From Sandaracinaceae bacterium (GTDB lineage: Bacteria > Myxococcota_A > Polyangia > Polyangiales > Houyiibacteriaceae): DNA of 64,000 nucleotides. Numbering within the stretch: position 1 is the first letter of the stretch; the number at the start of each line of letters is the position of its first letter. Shown here in pieces: positions 43,180 to 52,190 of this stretch. The notes beneath the pieces are model-generated. The model was not told where the DNA came from, did no database searches, and was given only the letters and a program-made list of their open reading frames with translations. The stretch is from positions 206,877 through 270,876 of the forward strand of contig JADJJE010000051.1 of the NCBI GenBank assembly GCA_016706685.1, in the 5' to 3' direction. The position numbers and the translations under genes are program-made.

Positions 43180-45054
43180 ATGTCCCGCGAAGCTCCGCCT
43201 GAGTCGCCCCCGGATGTGCGGGTGCCGCCGCCCGAAGCGCACCACGCTGCGGTCTGGCTAGCGCTGCCGCTCGTGGCGCTGGCGCTGCCCGTGGCCTACC
43301 GCCTCGTGGTCACCGGTGATCTCGACGATGCGCTGCGCGTGAGGTTCGTCTCGCGCGAGCTCACGCGCTTCTGGTACGCGGCAACCTTCGTGTCCGCGCT
43401 TGTTCTGACGGGCTTCATGGCGGCGAGGCGCCGTGGGCGCACCGTCTGGCCGGCCATGGACGTCATGGTCGCGGTGTTCCCGTGGGTCATCGCGCTCGCC
43501 GCCCAGAGCCTCGTAGGGGACCCACACCAGTCCTACTGGGAGGACGGCGACAACGGCGTGTTGCCTTGGGGTCTCATCGACGTCTCCCATACCCTCTTTT
43601 TGGGGATGAACATGGCGGACGCACGCGGCGTGGGGGCTCTGGTGGCAGCGGCCCTGTGCGCGAGCGCCGCCGTGGGCCTGCTGCTGCCGCACGCCGAGGC
43701 GCCACGCTTGCGAGGCGCGGGCCTGGTGATCGTGACGCTGCCCGCTTGGGGTGTGGCCTACGGCTTTCTCTCGAGCGGCAGCGTGCTGCCCTTCATCGGG
43801 GCCGCGCTGCTGAGCGCCGTGGTGGCCTTCGCGGGGACGCAGTCGAGCCCCGATGCACGCGGCGCGGCGGGGGCGGCCGTGCTGCTGGCCTCCCTCTCGG
43901 CCATCGCGCTTAACGTGGCCGCGGCCTGCGAGACCGTGGTCGCGAGCCGAGCGTTCCTGGCGCCGGACTTCTTCGCCGCGCATGCCGGGCTCTACGACAC
44001 GCTCCGCGCCGCCAAGCTGTCCGGCATCGTGATGCTGGTCCCCGCGCTGCTGGCCCGGGCGTGGCTCGCGCATCCCGACCTCCCGCGGCCCTCGGTGGGC
44101 AGTCGTCTGCTCTTCGCCTTGGCGCTGGTGGGGATGGTGGCGCTGGACGAGGGCGGCACACACATGGCGCTCGCGCGCATCACGCCGGATGTCTGGCCGC
44201 CCTGGGCCCATGTGGAGGTCACCCCGCTGCCACTCGGAGAGGACGCGCGCTCCGACCTGCGGTGGTCGGAGCCCCCGCGGTACATCCTGGCTGCAGGCGA
44301 GCTGCGGGACGCCTCGGGCCAGCGCGTGGCGCGGCTGTCCGACGTGGCGGCGCTTCGAGCAGCCCTCGCGAGCGCGCCACTGGCGCAGCGGGAAGCACCC
44401 ATGCGAGCCGAGCTGGGGGAGCGGCTGGCCATCATGCCCGTCATGGACCAGGCGCCCACGCCAGCGCCGCTGTGCCCTGGGAGAGTGGTGAGCGTACTGC
44501 TCGACCGTACGGCCTCCATGGCGGACCTGCGCGCCTTCGTGGCGGCGGCGGTGAGCAGCGGCGTGGTGGAGCTGGACGTGGTGGGGCCCCTGGTGCTCTT
44601 GCCAGCGGACAAGCAAGCGCTGCTCGTGGCGGTGCGGGCGGCGGGCCTCGAAGCTTCCTGGCCGCACGGCAGCGCGGACGAGCTGGACTACACACGCGTG
44701 GCGGGCGCCCTGCCGGCCACGGGGTTTGCTCCCCTGGACCTGCAACGCCAGCCGCTCACGGCGCACACCGCGCTCCTGCCGAGCCCGTGCTGGCTCACCC
44801 AGCTGGCCGGACCACCCGCCGACTCGGGGAGCGAAGCACCCGACCAGCCCACACCCAGCACCGTTCCGGGCACCGCCGAGCTGGGCGAGCGCTTCAACGA
44901 GATGCCCGTCGAGAGCTACCGAGTCATCGAGCTTCGCACGGTTGGGCTGTGGCTCGACCCCACGCTCACGGTGGGCGACTTCTTGCTGGCGGCCACCACG
45001 GACACGGAGCGCGACACGAGGGTGATCTGGACCCTCGAGCCCCCCGCCCCTTGA
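43180..45054 (+). CDS. Polytopic membrane protein with C-terminal extracytoplasmic domain
   Basis: A 624-residue protein. The first ~320 residues contain about eight hydrophobic helices. The C-terminal ~270 residues are soluble and have two similar beta-alpha segments (YILAAGELRDASGQRVARLSDVAALRAAL and a later RVVSVLLDRTASMADLRAFVAAA), reminiscent of TolR/ExbD-type periplasmic domains. The N-terminal extension is Pro-rich. The gene follows the SDR gene by 30 bp on the same strand. No family was recognised. Confidence 0.7.
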   Translation: MSREAPPESPPDVRVPPPEAHHAAVWLALPLVALALPVAYRLVVTGDLDDALRVRFVSRELTRFWYAATFVSALVLTGFMAARRRGRTVWPAMDVMVAVFPWVIALAAQSLVGDPHQSYWEDGDNGVLPWGLIDVSHTLFLGMNMADARGVGALVAAALCASAAVGLLLPHAEAPRLRGAGLVIVTLPAWGVAYGFLSSGSVLPFIGAALLSAVVAFAGTQSSPDARGAAGAAVLLASLSAIALNVAAACETVVASRAFLAPDFFAAHAGLYDTLRAAKLSGIVMLVPALLARAWLAHPDLPRPSVGSRLLFALALVGMVALDEGGTHMALARITPDVWPPWAHVEVTPLPLGEDARSDLRWSEPPRYILAAGELRDASGQRVARLSDVAALRAALASAPLAQREAPMRAELGERLAIMPVMDQAPTPAPLCPGRVVSVLLDRTASMADLRAFVAAAVSSGVVELDVVGPLVLLPADKQALLVAVRAAGLEASWPHGSADELDYTRVAGALPATGFAPLDLQRQPLTAHTALLPSPCWLTQLAGPPADSGSEAPDQPTPSTVPGTAELGERFNEMPVESYRVIELRTVGLWLDPTLTVGDFLLAATTDTERDTRVIWTLEPPAP

Positions 45055-45114
45055 CCCCCGGCCCCACCCCCCTACATTTCGACGTCCTCGCGACCGCGAG
45101 CCGACGTCCCTTCC

Positions 45115-45750
45115 ATGCCGCGCGCTGCCACGACCGCCCCGATGGCCCACCCCCTACGCCTCCGTCTCGAGCGCTACGCCGAGTCGCAACTGCCCACCGA
45201 GTACGGGGACCTGCGCTGTGTCGTGTTCACCGAGCCCAAGACCGGCCTCGAGCACGTGGCGCTGTACTCGGGCGACATCCGTGGGGCCGAGGGCCTGCTC
45301 ACCCGCGTGCACAGCGAGTGCCTCACGGGCGAGGTCTTCCACTCGCTCAAGTGCGACTGCCGTGAGCAGCTGGACATGGCGCTCAAGCGCGTGGGCGAAG
45401 CGGGTCACGGCCTGGTGCTGTACCTGCGCCAAGAGGGGCGCGGCATCGGCCTCGGCAACAAGATCCGCGCGTATGCCAAGCAGGACGAGGGCTACGACAC
45501 GGTGGACGCCAACCGCGTGCTGGGCTTCGACGACGACCTGCGCAGCTACGACATCGCGGCCGCCATGCTCACGGCTCTCGACGTGCGCTCGGTGCGCCTG
45601 ATGACCAACAACCCCGAGAAGGTGGCGGGCCTCGAGGCGGAGGGCGTGGTGGTCACCGAGCGTGTGGACCACATCGCCGCGCCGCACGCGCACAACCGCG
45701 AGTATCTGGCCACCAAGCGCGCCCGCATGGGCCACCTGCTGGACGAGTAG
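45115..45750 (+). CDS. ribA: GTP cyclohydrolase II
   Basis: A 211-residue enzyme that opens GTP to 2,5-diamino-6-ribosylamino-pyrimidinone phosphate, the first step of riboflavin synthesis. It has the RVHSECLTGEVFHS block, zinc ligands in KCDCREQL and the catalytic YLRQEGRGIGL. It is the stand-alone RibA form, without a fused RibB domain. The N-terminus could start at ATG 45115 or ATG 45142, the latter giving a more usual length. Confidence 0.93.
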   Translation: MPRAATTAPMAHPLRLRLERYAESQLPTEYGDLRCVVFTEPKTGLEHVALYSGDIRGAEGLLTRVHSECLTGEVFHSLKCDCREQLDMALKRVGEAGHGLVLYLRQEGRGIGLGNKIRAYAKQDEGYDTVDANRVLGFDDDLRSYDIAAAMLTALDVRSVRLMTNNPEKVAGLEAEGVVVTERVDHIAAPHAHNREYLATKRARMGHLLDE

Positions 45751-45865
45751 CGCTCGCGTCCGGGGCAGCGTTCCCGGGCCGCGAAACTTGGGGCGCCCGC
45801 CAGATTCGCTGTGGTAGCCTGCCGGCTCTCACCGACCTGCGACCCTCGGAGGAGCCCCTCGGCCG

Positions 45866-46265
45866 ATGCGAACTCGAGACGACATTGAAGCGTACCTGAC
45901 TCGGGCGGCCCTGCCGTTCCGAGAGCTCGCCGAGGACGGCACCATGTGGCTCGTGCGCGACACGGGCTGGGGCGAGCACGTGGTGGTCACCATGGCGGGT
46001 CCGCTGGTGCTCTTCCCGCATGAAGATCACCACGCTGGCTGCGGTGGACCGGCACCCGGAGCTGTTCCGCACGCTGCTGGAGATGAACGCCAGCGACATG
46101 ATCCACGGCGCCTACGGAATCAGCGACGGCGAGGTGGTGTTGACCTGCACGTTGCGTTTGGAGAACCTGGACTACAATGAGTTCCAGGGAACGTTCGACG
46201 ACTTCTCGATGGCCCTCTCCAACCACCTCGACACCCTGCACGGGTTCGCCAAGTCCAATAGCTAA
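45866..46265 (+). CDS. YbjN-domain protein (frameshifted)
   Basis: Two overlapping frames together encode one small protein of about 132 residues. The first frame gives MRTRDDIEAYLTRAALPFREL up to GPLVLF. The second continues RMKITTLAAVDRHPELFRTLLEMNASDMIHGAYG to the stop. Removing one C from the CCC run near 46018 joins them. The joined product fits the YbjN/DUF1795-like sensory domain fold. It sits 10 bp before a PspA gene, a pairing seen in many bacteria, and probably acts in membrane-stress control. Confidence 0.8.
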
Positions 46266-46275
46266 GGGGTAGAAC

Positions 46276-47073
46276 GTGGGCTTCTTCGGCAGAATGGCGA
46301 CGCTCCTCAAGAGCAACATCAACGACCTGATCAGCAAGTCCGAAGACCCGGAGAAGATGCTGAACCAGGTCATCGTCGACATGAACACCCAGCTGGTGGA
46401 GGCGAAGAAGCAGGTCGCCGTCGCCATCGCCGACGAGAAGCGGCTGCAGAAGCAGCTCCAGGGCGAGACCACCGTGGCCGAGGAGTGGCAGCGCAAGGCC
46501 ATGCTGGCCATCCGCGCGGGCGACGACGAACTGGCCAAGGAGGCGCTGCTCCGCAAGAAGGAGCACGACCAGCTGGCGGCCACCTTCCAGGATCAGTGGC
46601 AGAAGCAGAAGAACGCCACCGACCAGCTCAAGCTGGCTCTGCGCGCGCTCAACAACAAGATCGAAGAGGCGAAGCGCAAGAAGAACGTGCTCATCGCCCA
46701 GAAGCGCCGCGCCGAGGCCATGAAGTCCATCCAGGACACCATGAGCGGCCTCTCGCAGACCAGCGCGTTCGACACGTTCGACCGCATGGCCGAGAAGATC
46801 AACCAGATGGAGGCCGAGGCCGAAGCGGGGGCGGAGCTGTCCGAGGAGTACTCGGGCGACGTGCTCAAGCACAAGTTCAGCAAGCTCGAGGCCACCAGCG
46901 GCGCCGACGGCGACCTCGAGGCGCTCAAGCGGCAGATGGGCCTGCTCCCGGCGGTGGAAGTGGCCCCCGTGCGCGTGGAGGCCGAGGCTGCCCCCGAGGA
47001 GGCCGAGCTCTCCGAAGAAGAGATGGTGGAGCTCGAGGCGGCGCTGGCGGAGCTCAAGGCCCGCGAGGCCTGA
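46276..47073 (+). CDS. PspA/IM30 family membrane-stress protein
   Basis: A 265-residue coiled-coil protein of the ESCRT-III-like PspA/Vipp1 family, which coats and repairs the inner membrane. The N-terminus MGFFGRMATLLKSNINDLISKSEDPEKML is characteristic, followed by long heptad-rich helices to ~residue 220. An acidic tail (EEAELSEEEMVELEAAL) is added. The start is GTG 46276. It is probably co-transcribed with the YbjN-type gene upstream. Confidence 0.92.
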   Translation: MGFFGRMATLLKSNINDLISKSEDPEKMLNQVIVDMNTQLVEAKKQVAVAIADEKRLQKQLQGETTVAEEWQRKAMLAIRAGDDELAKEALLRKKEHDQLAATFQDQWQKQKNATDQLKLALRALNNKIEEAKRKKNVLIAQKRRAEAMKSIQDTMSGLSQTSAFDTFDRMAEKINQMEAEAEAGAELSEEYSGDVLKHKFSKLEATSGADGDLEALKRQMGLLPAVEVAPVRVEAEAAPEEAELSEEEMVELEAALAELKAREA

Positions 47074-47139
47074 GTCGCACTGCTCCCCCCGGTCGTCATC
47101 GCGCTCGCCCTCTACGGCTACCTGGGCGCCGTCGCCGGC

Positions 47140-47871
47140 GTGTCGCTGCTGCTGCGTTGGCGATGGTGGTTCGATGGGCGCTTCTCGCTGCGCAAGTTCT
47201 ATGCGCTCATGGGCTGGGTCCCGCTGTGCTTCGCCCTGCTCGGGGCGTTCTCGGGGCCGCGCTACCTGGCGTTCTTCCTGGCCGCTTCGTGCGCGGGCAT
47301 CGCGGGTGAGCTGCTGGTCTCCCTCGCCTACCACCGCTTCCTCGGCAGCCCGGTCTGGACGTACAGCTATGGCGCGAGGTCGAGTGGCTACACCAGCACC
47401 CTGAACGTGCTGCCGTGGGCCTTCGGCGGCCTGCTCTTCCAACAGCTCGGGCTGGTGGCCAACCTCGCGTGGCCCACCGCGGTCCCGGTGCGAGAGGTCA
47501 TCGTGGTGAGCGCCGTGGCCCTGGGCTCGGGCTGCGTCCTGCTGTGGCCGCTGCGGCGCGTCACGGCAGCCGCAGGAGGGAAGTTCTCCATCGCCGCCTT
47601 CGCGGTCTTCTGTGCGCCCATCGGGGTGGTGGTCCTCGCGGTCAGCGTGCTGTGCGGCCCACGCTTCGGGCTGCTCATGCTGGCGTGCTCACCCCTGGGC
47701 TTCTTCACCGAGTACGCCTACGGCCGCATCATGAGCCTGTTCTTCGAGGAGCCCCTCTGGCGCTACCAGCACCTCCGCATCGACCACGGGCACACGAGCT
47801 TCGTCACGCTGCCCCTGTGGGCGCTGGGCGGCCTCTACTTCTACCTGTTGGCCGGGATGATCGGCCTCTGA
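47140..47871 (+). CDS. Polytopic membrane protein of unknown function
   Basis: At least 243 residues with about six to seven hydrophobic helices. In-frame sequence upstream to the PspA stop (47074) also encodes a hydrophobic helix (VIALALYGYLGAVAG) but lacks an ATG, GTG or TTG, so either the start is the GTG at 47140 or an indel hides the true start. Conserved-looking polar motifs within helices include AYHRFLGSPVWTY and the C-terminal RIDHGHTSFVTLPLW, whose His residues could bind a metal. Family not recognised. Confidence 0.65.
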   Translation: MSLLLRWRWWFDGRFSLRKFYALMGWVPLCFALLGAFSGPRYLAFFLAASCAGIAGELLVSLAYHRFLGSPVWTYSYGARSSGYTSTLNVLPWAFGGLLFQQLGLVANLAWPTAVPVREVIVVSAVALGSGCVLLWPLRRVTAAAGGKFSIAAFAVFCAPIGVVVLAVSVLCGPRFGLLMLACSPLGFFTEYAYGRIMSLFFEEPLWRYQHLRIDHGHTSFVTLPLWALGGLYFYLLAGMIGL

Positions 47872-47944
47872 GATGCTGCGCCGCAGGGGACTGGCTTGAC
47901 AGGCGCGCGTTCGGCCTCAACTTCCACATCGGAGTTCCCCCCCG

Positions 47945-48195
47945 ATGCCGACCTACGACTACGCCTGCGATGCTTGCGGACACGCGTTCGAGCGCGAGCA
48001 GCGCATCACCGAAGACGCCATCAAGAAGTGCCCCAAGTGCGGGAAGCAGAAGGCGCGCCGCATGATCTCGGGTGGCGGCTTCATCTTGAAGGGCGGCGGC
48101 TGGGAGTCGGACCTCTACTCGGGGGCCAGCAACCGCAAGAGCAGCGCCCCGCCGCCGACGCCAGCCCCGCCAGCAGCTCGTCCTCGGACGACTGA
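47945..48195 (+). CDS. FmdB family zinc-ribbon regulator-like protein (frameshifted tail)
   Basis: A small protein of about 84 residues. The N-terminus MPTYDYACDACGHAFE with a second pair CPKCGK is the FmdB zinc ribbon (CXXC-X~20-CXXC). The usual Ser-rich end (SSSSSDD then stop) is found in the next frame, ending at 48195. In the frame as sequenced the ORF instead runs on into the MFS gene. A missing base near 48145 explains this. FmdB proteins are small nucleic-acid- or metal-related proteins of uncertain role. Confidence 0.75.
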
Positions 48196-48199
48196 GCGC

Positions 48200-49411
48200 A
48201 TGACCCTTGGCGCCCCCAGCGGCGCGGCCTCCGACAAGCCAGAACGCCTCTTCACCCCCGTGTTCGCGCAGCTGCTGCTCACGCAGGCGCTCTTCGGCCT
48301 GGGCTGGTCCATGTTCTTGGTGGTCCCCAAGTTCGTGGTGCAGCAGTTTCAGGCGGACCCGGCGCAGGTGGGCTGGATCACGGCGGTGCCGGGCATCGCC
48401 ATCGTGCTCAGCATCCCGCTGGTGAGCACGTACATCGACCGCTTCCCGGCGCGCTGGTTCATGAGCGCGGGCAGCCTGATGGTGGCGCTGGCGGCGCTCG
48501 GCATGGCCACGCTCCCGGCGCTCGACTGGCGCATCTATGGGTACCAGGCGCTGCAGGGGCTGGGCTTCGTGTTCTGCTTCAACGCGGGCGGCGCCATGGC
48601 GGCCAACCTGGCCCCGCCCACCAGCTTGGGGCGCGCCATGTCGTGGTACGGCGCCGCCAACCTGTGCATGAACGGCGTGTCGCCGTACATCGGGGAGCTG
48701 CTGCAGCCCGAGTACGGGTGGCGAGGGGCGTACCTGTTCGCGGCCGCGGCCGGGTTGCTGGCCACGCTGTTCGCGGCGCTCTTGCCGCGCCAGGCCCGCC
48801 CCGAGCGGCAAGAGACCGACCTGCACGCGCGCGCCGGCACCTGGGGCTTCATGAGCTGGTCGCTCGGGCGCGTGGTCATCAGCTCGGCGCTCAGCGCGTT
48901 CGCGTTCATGGCGGTCATCGCGTTCTACCAGCCGTTCGCGTTGTCCGAGGGCGTCATCGAGGTGCGCAACTACTTCTTCGGCTTCGTGCTGTTCGCCCTG
49001 GCCGTGCGCTTCGGCATGGGCGGGCTGTCGGACCGCGTGGGCACCCACCGCGTGGCGCGCGCGGCGCAGTTTGCTTACGTGGTGCCGCCGCTGGCGCTGG
49101 CGCTCTTGGGCCCCAACTACCTCTTCGTGGTGGGTTCGCTGCACGGGCTGGTGCACGGCGCCCACTTCCCGGTCATGAGCGCGCTGGCCGTGGAGCGTGT
49201 GGACCCGCGCGCACGTGGCCGAGCGCTCACGCTCTTGGTGGGCGCCTTCAACGGCGGCACCAGCGTGGCCAGCCACGTGCTGGGGCCCATCGCCAAGGCG
49301 TACACGTTCGAGGCTGCGTTCGTGGTGGGGGCTGGCGTGGCGTTGCTCGGGGCGTTCACGCTAGGCGGGGCGGAGCCGTCGCAGTTGCCGCGCGACACCC
49401 GCGTGGACTGA
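48200..49411 (+). CDS. Major facilitator superfamily transporter
   Basis: A 403-residue transporter with 12 predicted helices. Loop 2-3 carries a degenerate MFS motif (TYIDRFPARW) and the second half has GMGGLSDRVGTHR. The ATG at 48200 lies 5 bases after the restored FmdB stop. In the raw sequence the reading frame is open from the FmdB start through this gene, which would make an FmdB-MFS fusion of 488 residues. I regard this as an indel artefact. Substrate unknown; drug or small-acid export is likely. Confidence 0.82.
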   Translation: MTLGAPSGAASDKPERLFTPVFAQLLLTQALFGLGWSMFLVVPKFVVQQFQADPAQVGWITAVPGIAIVLSIPLVSTYIDRFPARWFMSAGSLMVALAALGMATLPALDWRIYGYQALQGLGFVFCFNAGGAMAANLAPPTSLGRAMSWYGAANLCMNGVSPYIGELLQPEYGWRGAYLFAAAAGLLATLFAALLPRQARPERQETDLHARAGTWGFMSWSLGRVVISSALSAFAFMAVIAFYQPFALSEGVIEVRNYFFGFVLFALAVRFGMGGLSDRVGTHRVARAAQFAYVVPPLALALLGPNYLFVVGSLHGLVHGAHFPVMSALAVERVDPRARGRALTLLVGAFNGGTSVASHVLGPIAKAYTFEAAFVVGAGVALLGAFTLGGAEPSQLPRDTRVD

Positions 49412-49464
49412 GCCGCCTCAAGAGGTGCTCAACCCCGGCTGCGGGCGCAACAACGCCTGCGCTC

Positions 49465-49931
49465 GTCCGAGAACCTGACGTTCGCCATGCGGCGCGGACG
49501 TGAAAGGACCGGAGCATGCAGCGAGGCGAGGGCACATGGACGCGCTCATCGCGCACCTTCCGGCCTTTCAAGAGGTGCTCGAGCGAGTGGTGGAGGAGTC
49601 TCCCGATGAAGCCCTCTTCTTTCTGCGCTACATTTCCTTCACCGCGACCGAGCGCTCCTATCAGGAGTTCCGGCGCGCCATCCTCGAACACGTCCCCGCC
49701 GCGGAGGCTCCCTTGGCAACCATCGCTGAAGAACTGAAGCAACTCGGCCGGCAAGAAGGCCAGGAGGAGGCGATGCGTAACGTACTGCGTCTGCTGACCA
49801 AGCAGCGCTTCGGCCCGCTGGATCCTGCGCACGAAGCGCTCATCGCCACCGCAACGCTCGATGAACTGCAGCGTGCGGTCGAGCGTGTGGCCCTCGCGTC
49901 GGACGTCGGCAGCGTGTTTCAAGAGCACTGA
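49465..49931 (+). pseudogene. Truncated Rpn-type nuclease gene, copy 1
   Basis: From ATG 49536 a 131-residue ORF encodes only the C-terminal third of an Rpn/YhgA-like (transposase_31-related) protein: DALIAHLPAFQEVLERVVEESPDEALFFLRYIS and EELKQLGRQEGQEEAMRNVLRLL are shared with copy 2. The 60 bp before it (49465-49520) match the sequence upstream of copy 2 (50905-50965), so the N-terminal coding part was deleted from an originally full gene. Rpn proteins are PD-(D/E)XK DNases linked to recombination. Confidence 0.72.
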
Positions 49932-49949
49932 GGGTTGGTGACGGGGCGC

Positions 49950-50843
49950 ATGGCCGGACGGACACTGCGCGACGAGGCGCACTTCGCGGGAACCCACTAT
50001 GCGGGGCGCGTGTTCGCGCGTCGGCGCGAGGTGCTGCGCGAGACCATAGAGCGCCTCTCGGGAGCTGGCCGCGCTCGCTATGCCGCGCTCGCCCAACAGA
50101 ACCTAGAGCGGTGGAGCGCGGCGGCCCGTGATGCGGGCGAGCCCGGCCTGACGGCCACGGAACCCGGGACCATGGGTCCGCGGGTGCGCGTGGTGCCCCA
50201 CGACTGGGGCGTGGCCACCGCACGCCTCACGCGCGAGACCGGAACCTGCTGCGCCGTGCTCAACATGGCGAACGCGTTCTGTCCTGGCGGGGCCTACGTG
50301 GAGGGCACGCCCGCCCAGGAGGAGAACCTCTTCCGCCGTACGGACTGCCACTTCGCGGTGGCGCGCGAGGACCTGGACCCTCGGTCCGAGCTCTACCTGC
50401 CCCACGTCACGGCGCTGCTCAGCGCGCGCGATGGGCGGGTGTACCTGGACACCGGGACGCCGCGCGTGTGCGTGCGCGGGCCGGAGGAACGCGGGCGCGA
50501 GGACCTGGGCTACGGCTGGCTGAGCGAGGACGAGGTCTTCCCCTTCTACGAGCTGCGCGCAGCCGCGGTGGACCTGCGCGACGGCACGCACTTCGACGAG
50601 CGCGAGGCTCAGCGCCGCATCGAGGCGCAGCTGCACACGCTGGCCGAGGCGCACGTCACCCACGCGGTGCTGAGCGCGTTCGGCTGCGGGGCCTTCCTGA
50701 ACCCGGCGGAGCGGGTGGCCGTGCTCTACCGCGAGGCGCTCTCGAGCCACGGGGGTGCGCTCCGCGAGGTGGTGTTCGCGGTGTACGCGCCGGGCTACGG
50801 ACCGGACAACTACACGCCGTTCGCCCGCGCGTTCGGGGCGTAG
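49950..50843 (+). CDS. Microbial-type poly(ADP-ribose) glycohydrolase (TIGR02452/DUF2263)
   Basis: A 297-residue protein with a macrodomain-like PARG fold. The catalytic loop reads NMANAFCPGGAY...QEENLFRRTD, matching GGG-x(6-8)-QEE with Glu-Glu present although the first Gly is replaced (PGGAY). The C-terminal VLSAFGCGAFLNP is typical too. Such enzymes remove ADP-ribose from proteins or nucleic acid and often counter ADP-ribosylating toxins. The start is ATG 49950; a GTG at 49935 is also possible. It sits between two Rpn gene copies. Confidence 0.83.
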   Translation: MAGRTLRDEAHFAGTHYAGRVFARRREVLRETIERLSGAGRARYAALAQQNLERWSAAARDAGEPGLTATEPGTMGPRVRVVPHDWGVATARLTRETGTCCAVLNMANAFCPGGAYVEGTPAQEENLFRRTDCHFAVAREDLDPRSELYLPHVTALLSARDGRVYLDTGTPRVCVRGPEERGREDLGYGWLSEDEVFPFYELRAAAVDLRDGTHFDEREAQRRIEAQLHTLAEAHVTHAVLSAFGCGAFLNPAERVAVLYREALSSHGGALREVVFAVYAPGYGPDNYTPFARAFGA

Positions 50844-50991
50844 CCGCGACCTTCGCTCTCGCCTGCGAAGCGCAGCAGGACGGACGCAAGACGGCCCGCG
50901 CTGGTCCGAGAACCCCACGTTCGCCATGCGGCGCGAACGCGAAAGGACCGGAACATGCAGCGGTGCGCGACGAACGCAGGGGAGAGGCGAG

Positions 50992-51989
50992 ATGGGTGAC
51001 CACGACGCGCTGTTCAAGCGCGTCTTCGCGGGCCCGAACGGGCGGGATGCTGCGCAGCCGTGGGCTGGGGGCGGCGTTGGATCTCGGGCTGGGCTGCTCG
51101 GGCGAGTCGATCACCGCCACCTGGATGAGCAAGCGCGGACTTGCTGTTCCGGCGCCGCTCTGAGCCCGACGAAGGATGGCCAGGAAGAGGCGCGTTTACC
51201 TGCCGCTGCACCTGCTGGTGGAGCACCAGAGCACGCCGCCCCCGCGCATGCCCCTGCGCGCGCTCCGCTACATGCTGCCCGTCTGGCTGCAGGCGCTCAG
51301 CGAAGACCCCGCCCGGAAGACGCTGCCACCCGTGATCATGTTGGTCGTCTACCACGGACCAAGCGGCTGGACCGGTCCGCGCAGCCTGCACGAGATGGTG
51401 GCCGGGCTCGACCGGTTCCCTGCGCTGCGCGCTCACGTCCCGAACCTGGTGCTCCTGATTGATGACCTGTCGTCTCTGGAAGACGCGGCCATCCTGGCAC
51501 GCCCACTCTCGCCTGTGCCCATGACCGCCGTGTGGTTGCTGCGCGACAGCCGCCACATGGACGCGCTCATCGCGCATCTCCCCGCCTTTCACGAGGTGCT
51601 CGAGCGCGTGGTGAGGGAGTCCCCGGATGAAGCCCTCTTCTTTCTGCGCTACATTTCCTTCACCGCCACCGAGCGCTCCTACCAGGAGTTCCGGCGCGCC
51701 GTTCTCGCACACGTCCCCGCCGCGGAGGCTCCCTTGGCAACCATCGCTGAAGAACTGAAGCAACTGGGCCGGCAGGAAGGCCGGCACCAGGAGAGGCCAC
51801 AGAAGGCCGGCAAGAAGAGGCCAACACGAGACCTTACGGGACGTCCCCGCATGCGGGTCCCGCAGCGCTTTGGCCCGCTGGATCCGCGCACGAGCGCTCA
51901 TCGCCAGCGCGACGCTCGATGAACTGCAGCGTGCAGTCGAGCGTGTGGTGCTCGCGTCGGACCTCGGCAGCGTGTTTCACGAGCACTGA
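50992..51989 (+). pseudogene. Rpn-type nuclease gene, copy 2 (multiple frameshifts)
   Basis: Starting at ATG 50992 (MGDHDALFKRVFAGPNG) the sequence encodes a near full-length Rpn/YhgA-like nuclease, but at least three frame changes are needed: after residue ~20, near 51176 (VYLPLHLLVEHQS, the family's EHQS active-site region) and near 51890. The product ends in the same words as copy 1 (...SVFHEH). The catalytic PD-(D/E)XK part is therefore present in pieces. It may be a real gene damaged by sequencing indels, or a decaying one. Confidence 0.7.
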
Positions 51990-52009
51990 GGGCCTCGATA
52001 CGGCTCGAA

Positions 52010-52190
52010 AGCGCCCACGACGCTGACGGAATATTGCAGGGGCGTCCAATGGATGGCGTGTGGGGCGCTCTGGCTGCGCTTTGCCGTCATCAAGGATGGA
52101 CTACGTGGGCGTACGTTGGGCGTGGGTTGCTCCGCTGGGGTGGATGGTGGTCATGGGGCTGTTCGCGGGGAGGGTGTGGCCCGAGTGACG
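52010..52190 (+). repeat. Leader repeat of Cys-rich lipoprotein genes, copy 1
   Basis: This stretch and 54957-55135 share promoter, ribosome-binding and signal-peptide coding sequence (CTGACGGAA, ...GCCGTCATCA-GGATGGA, TTGGGCGTGGGT, GCTCCG-TGGGGT). The similarity covers the 5' region and the first ~35 codons only, so the two large lipoprotein genes downstream were probably created by duplication of their 5' ends followed by divergence, or by recombination of a common leader. Confidence 0.65.

Noticed and set aside
43258..45150. 630-residue minus-strand frame
   Set aside because: Shadow of the polytopic membrane protein; low-complexity Arg/Gly/His composition.
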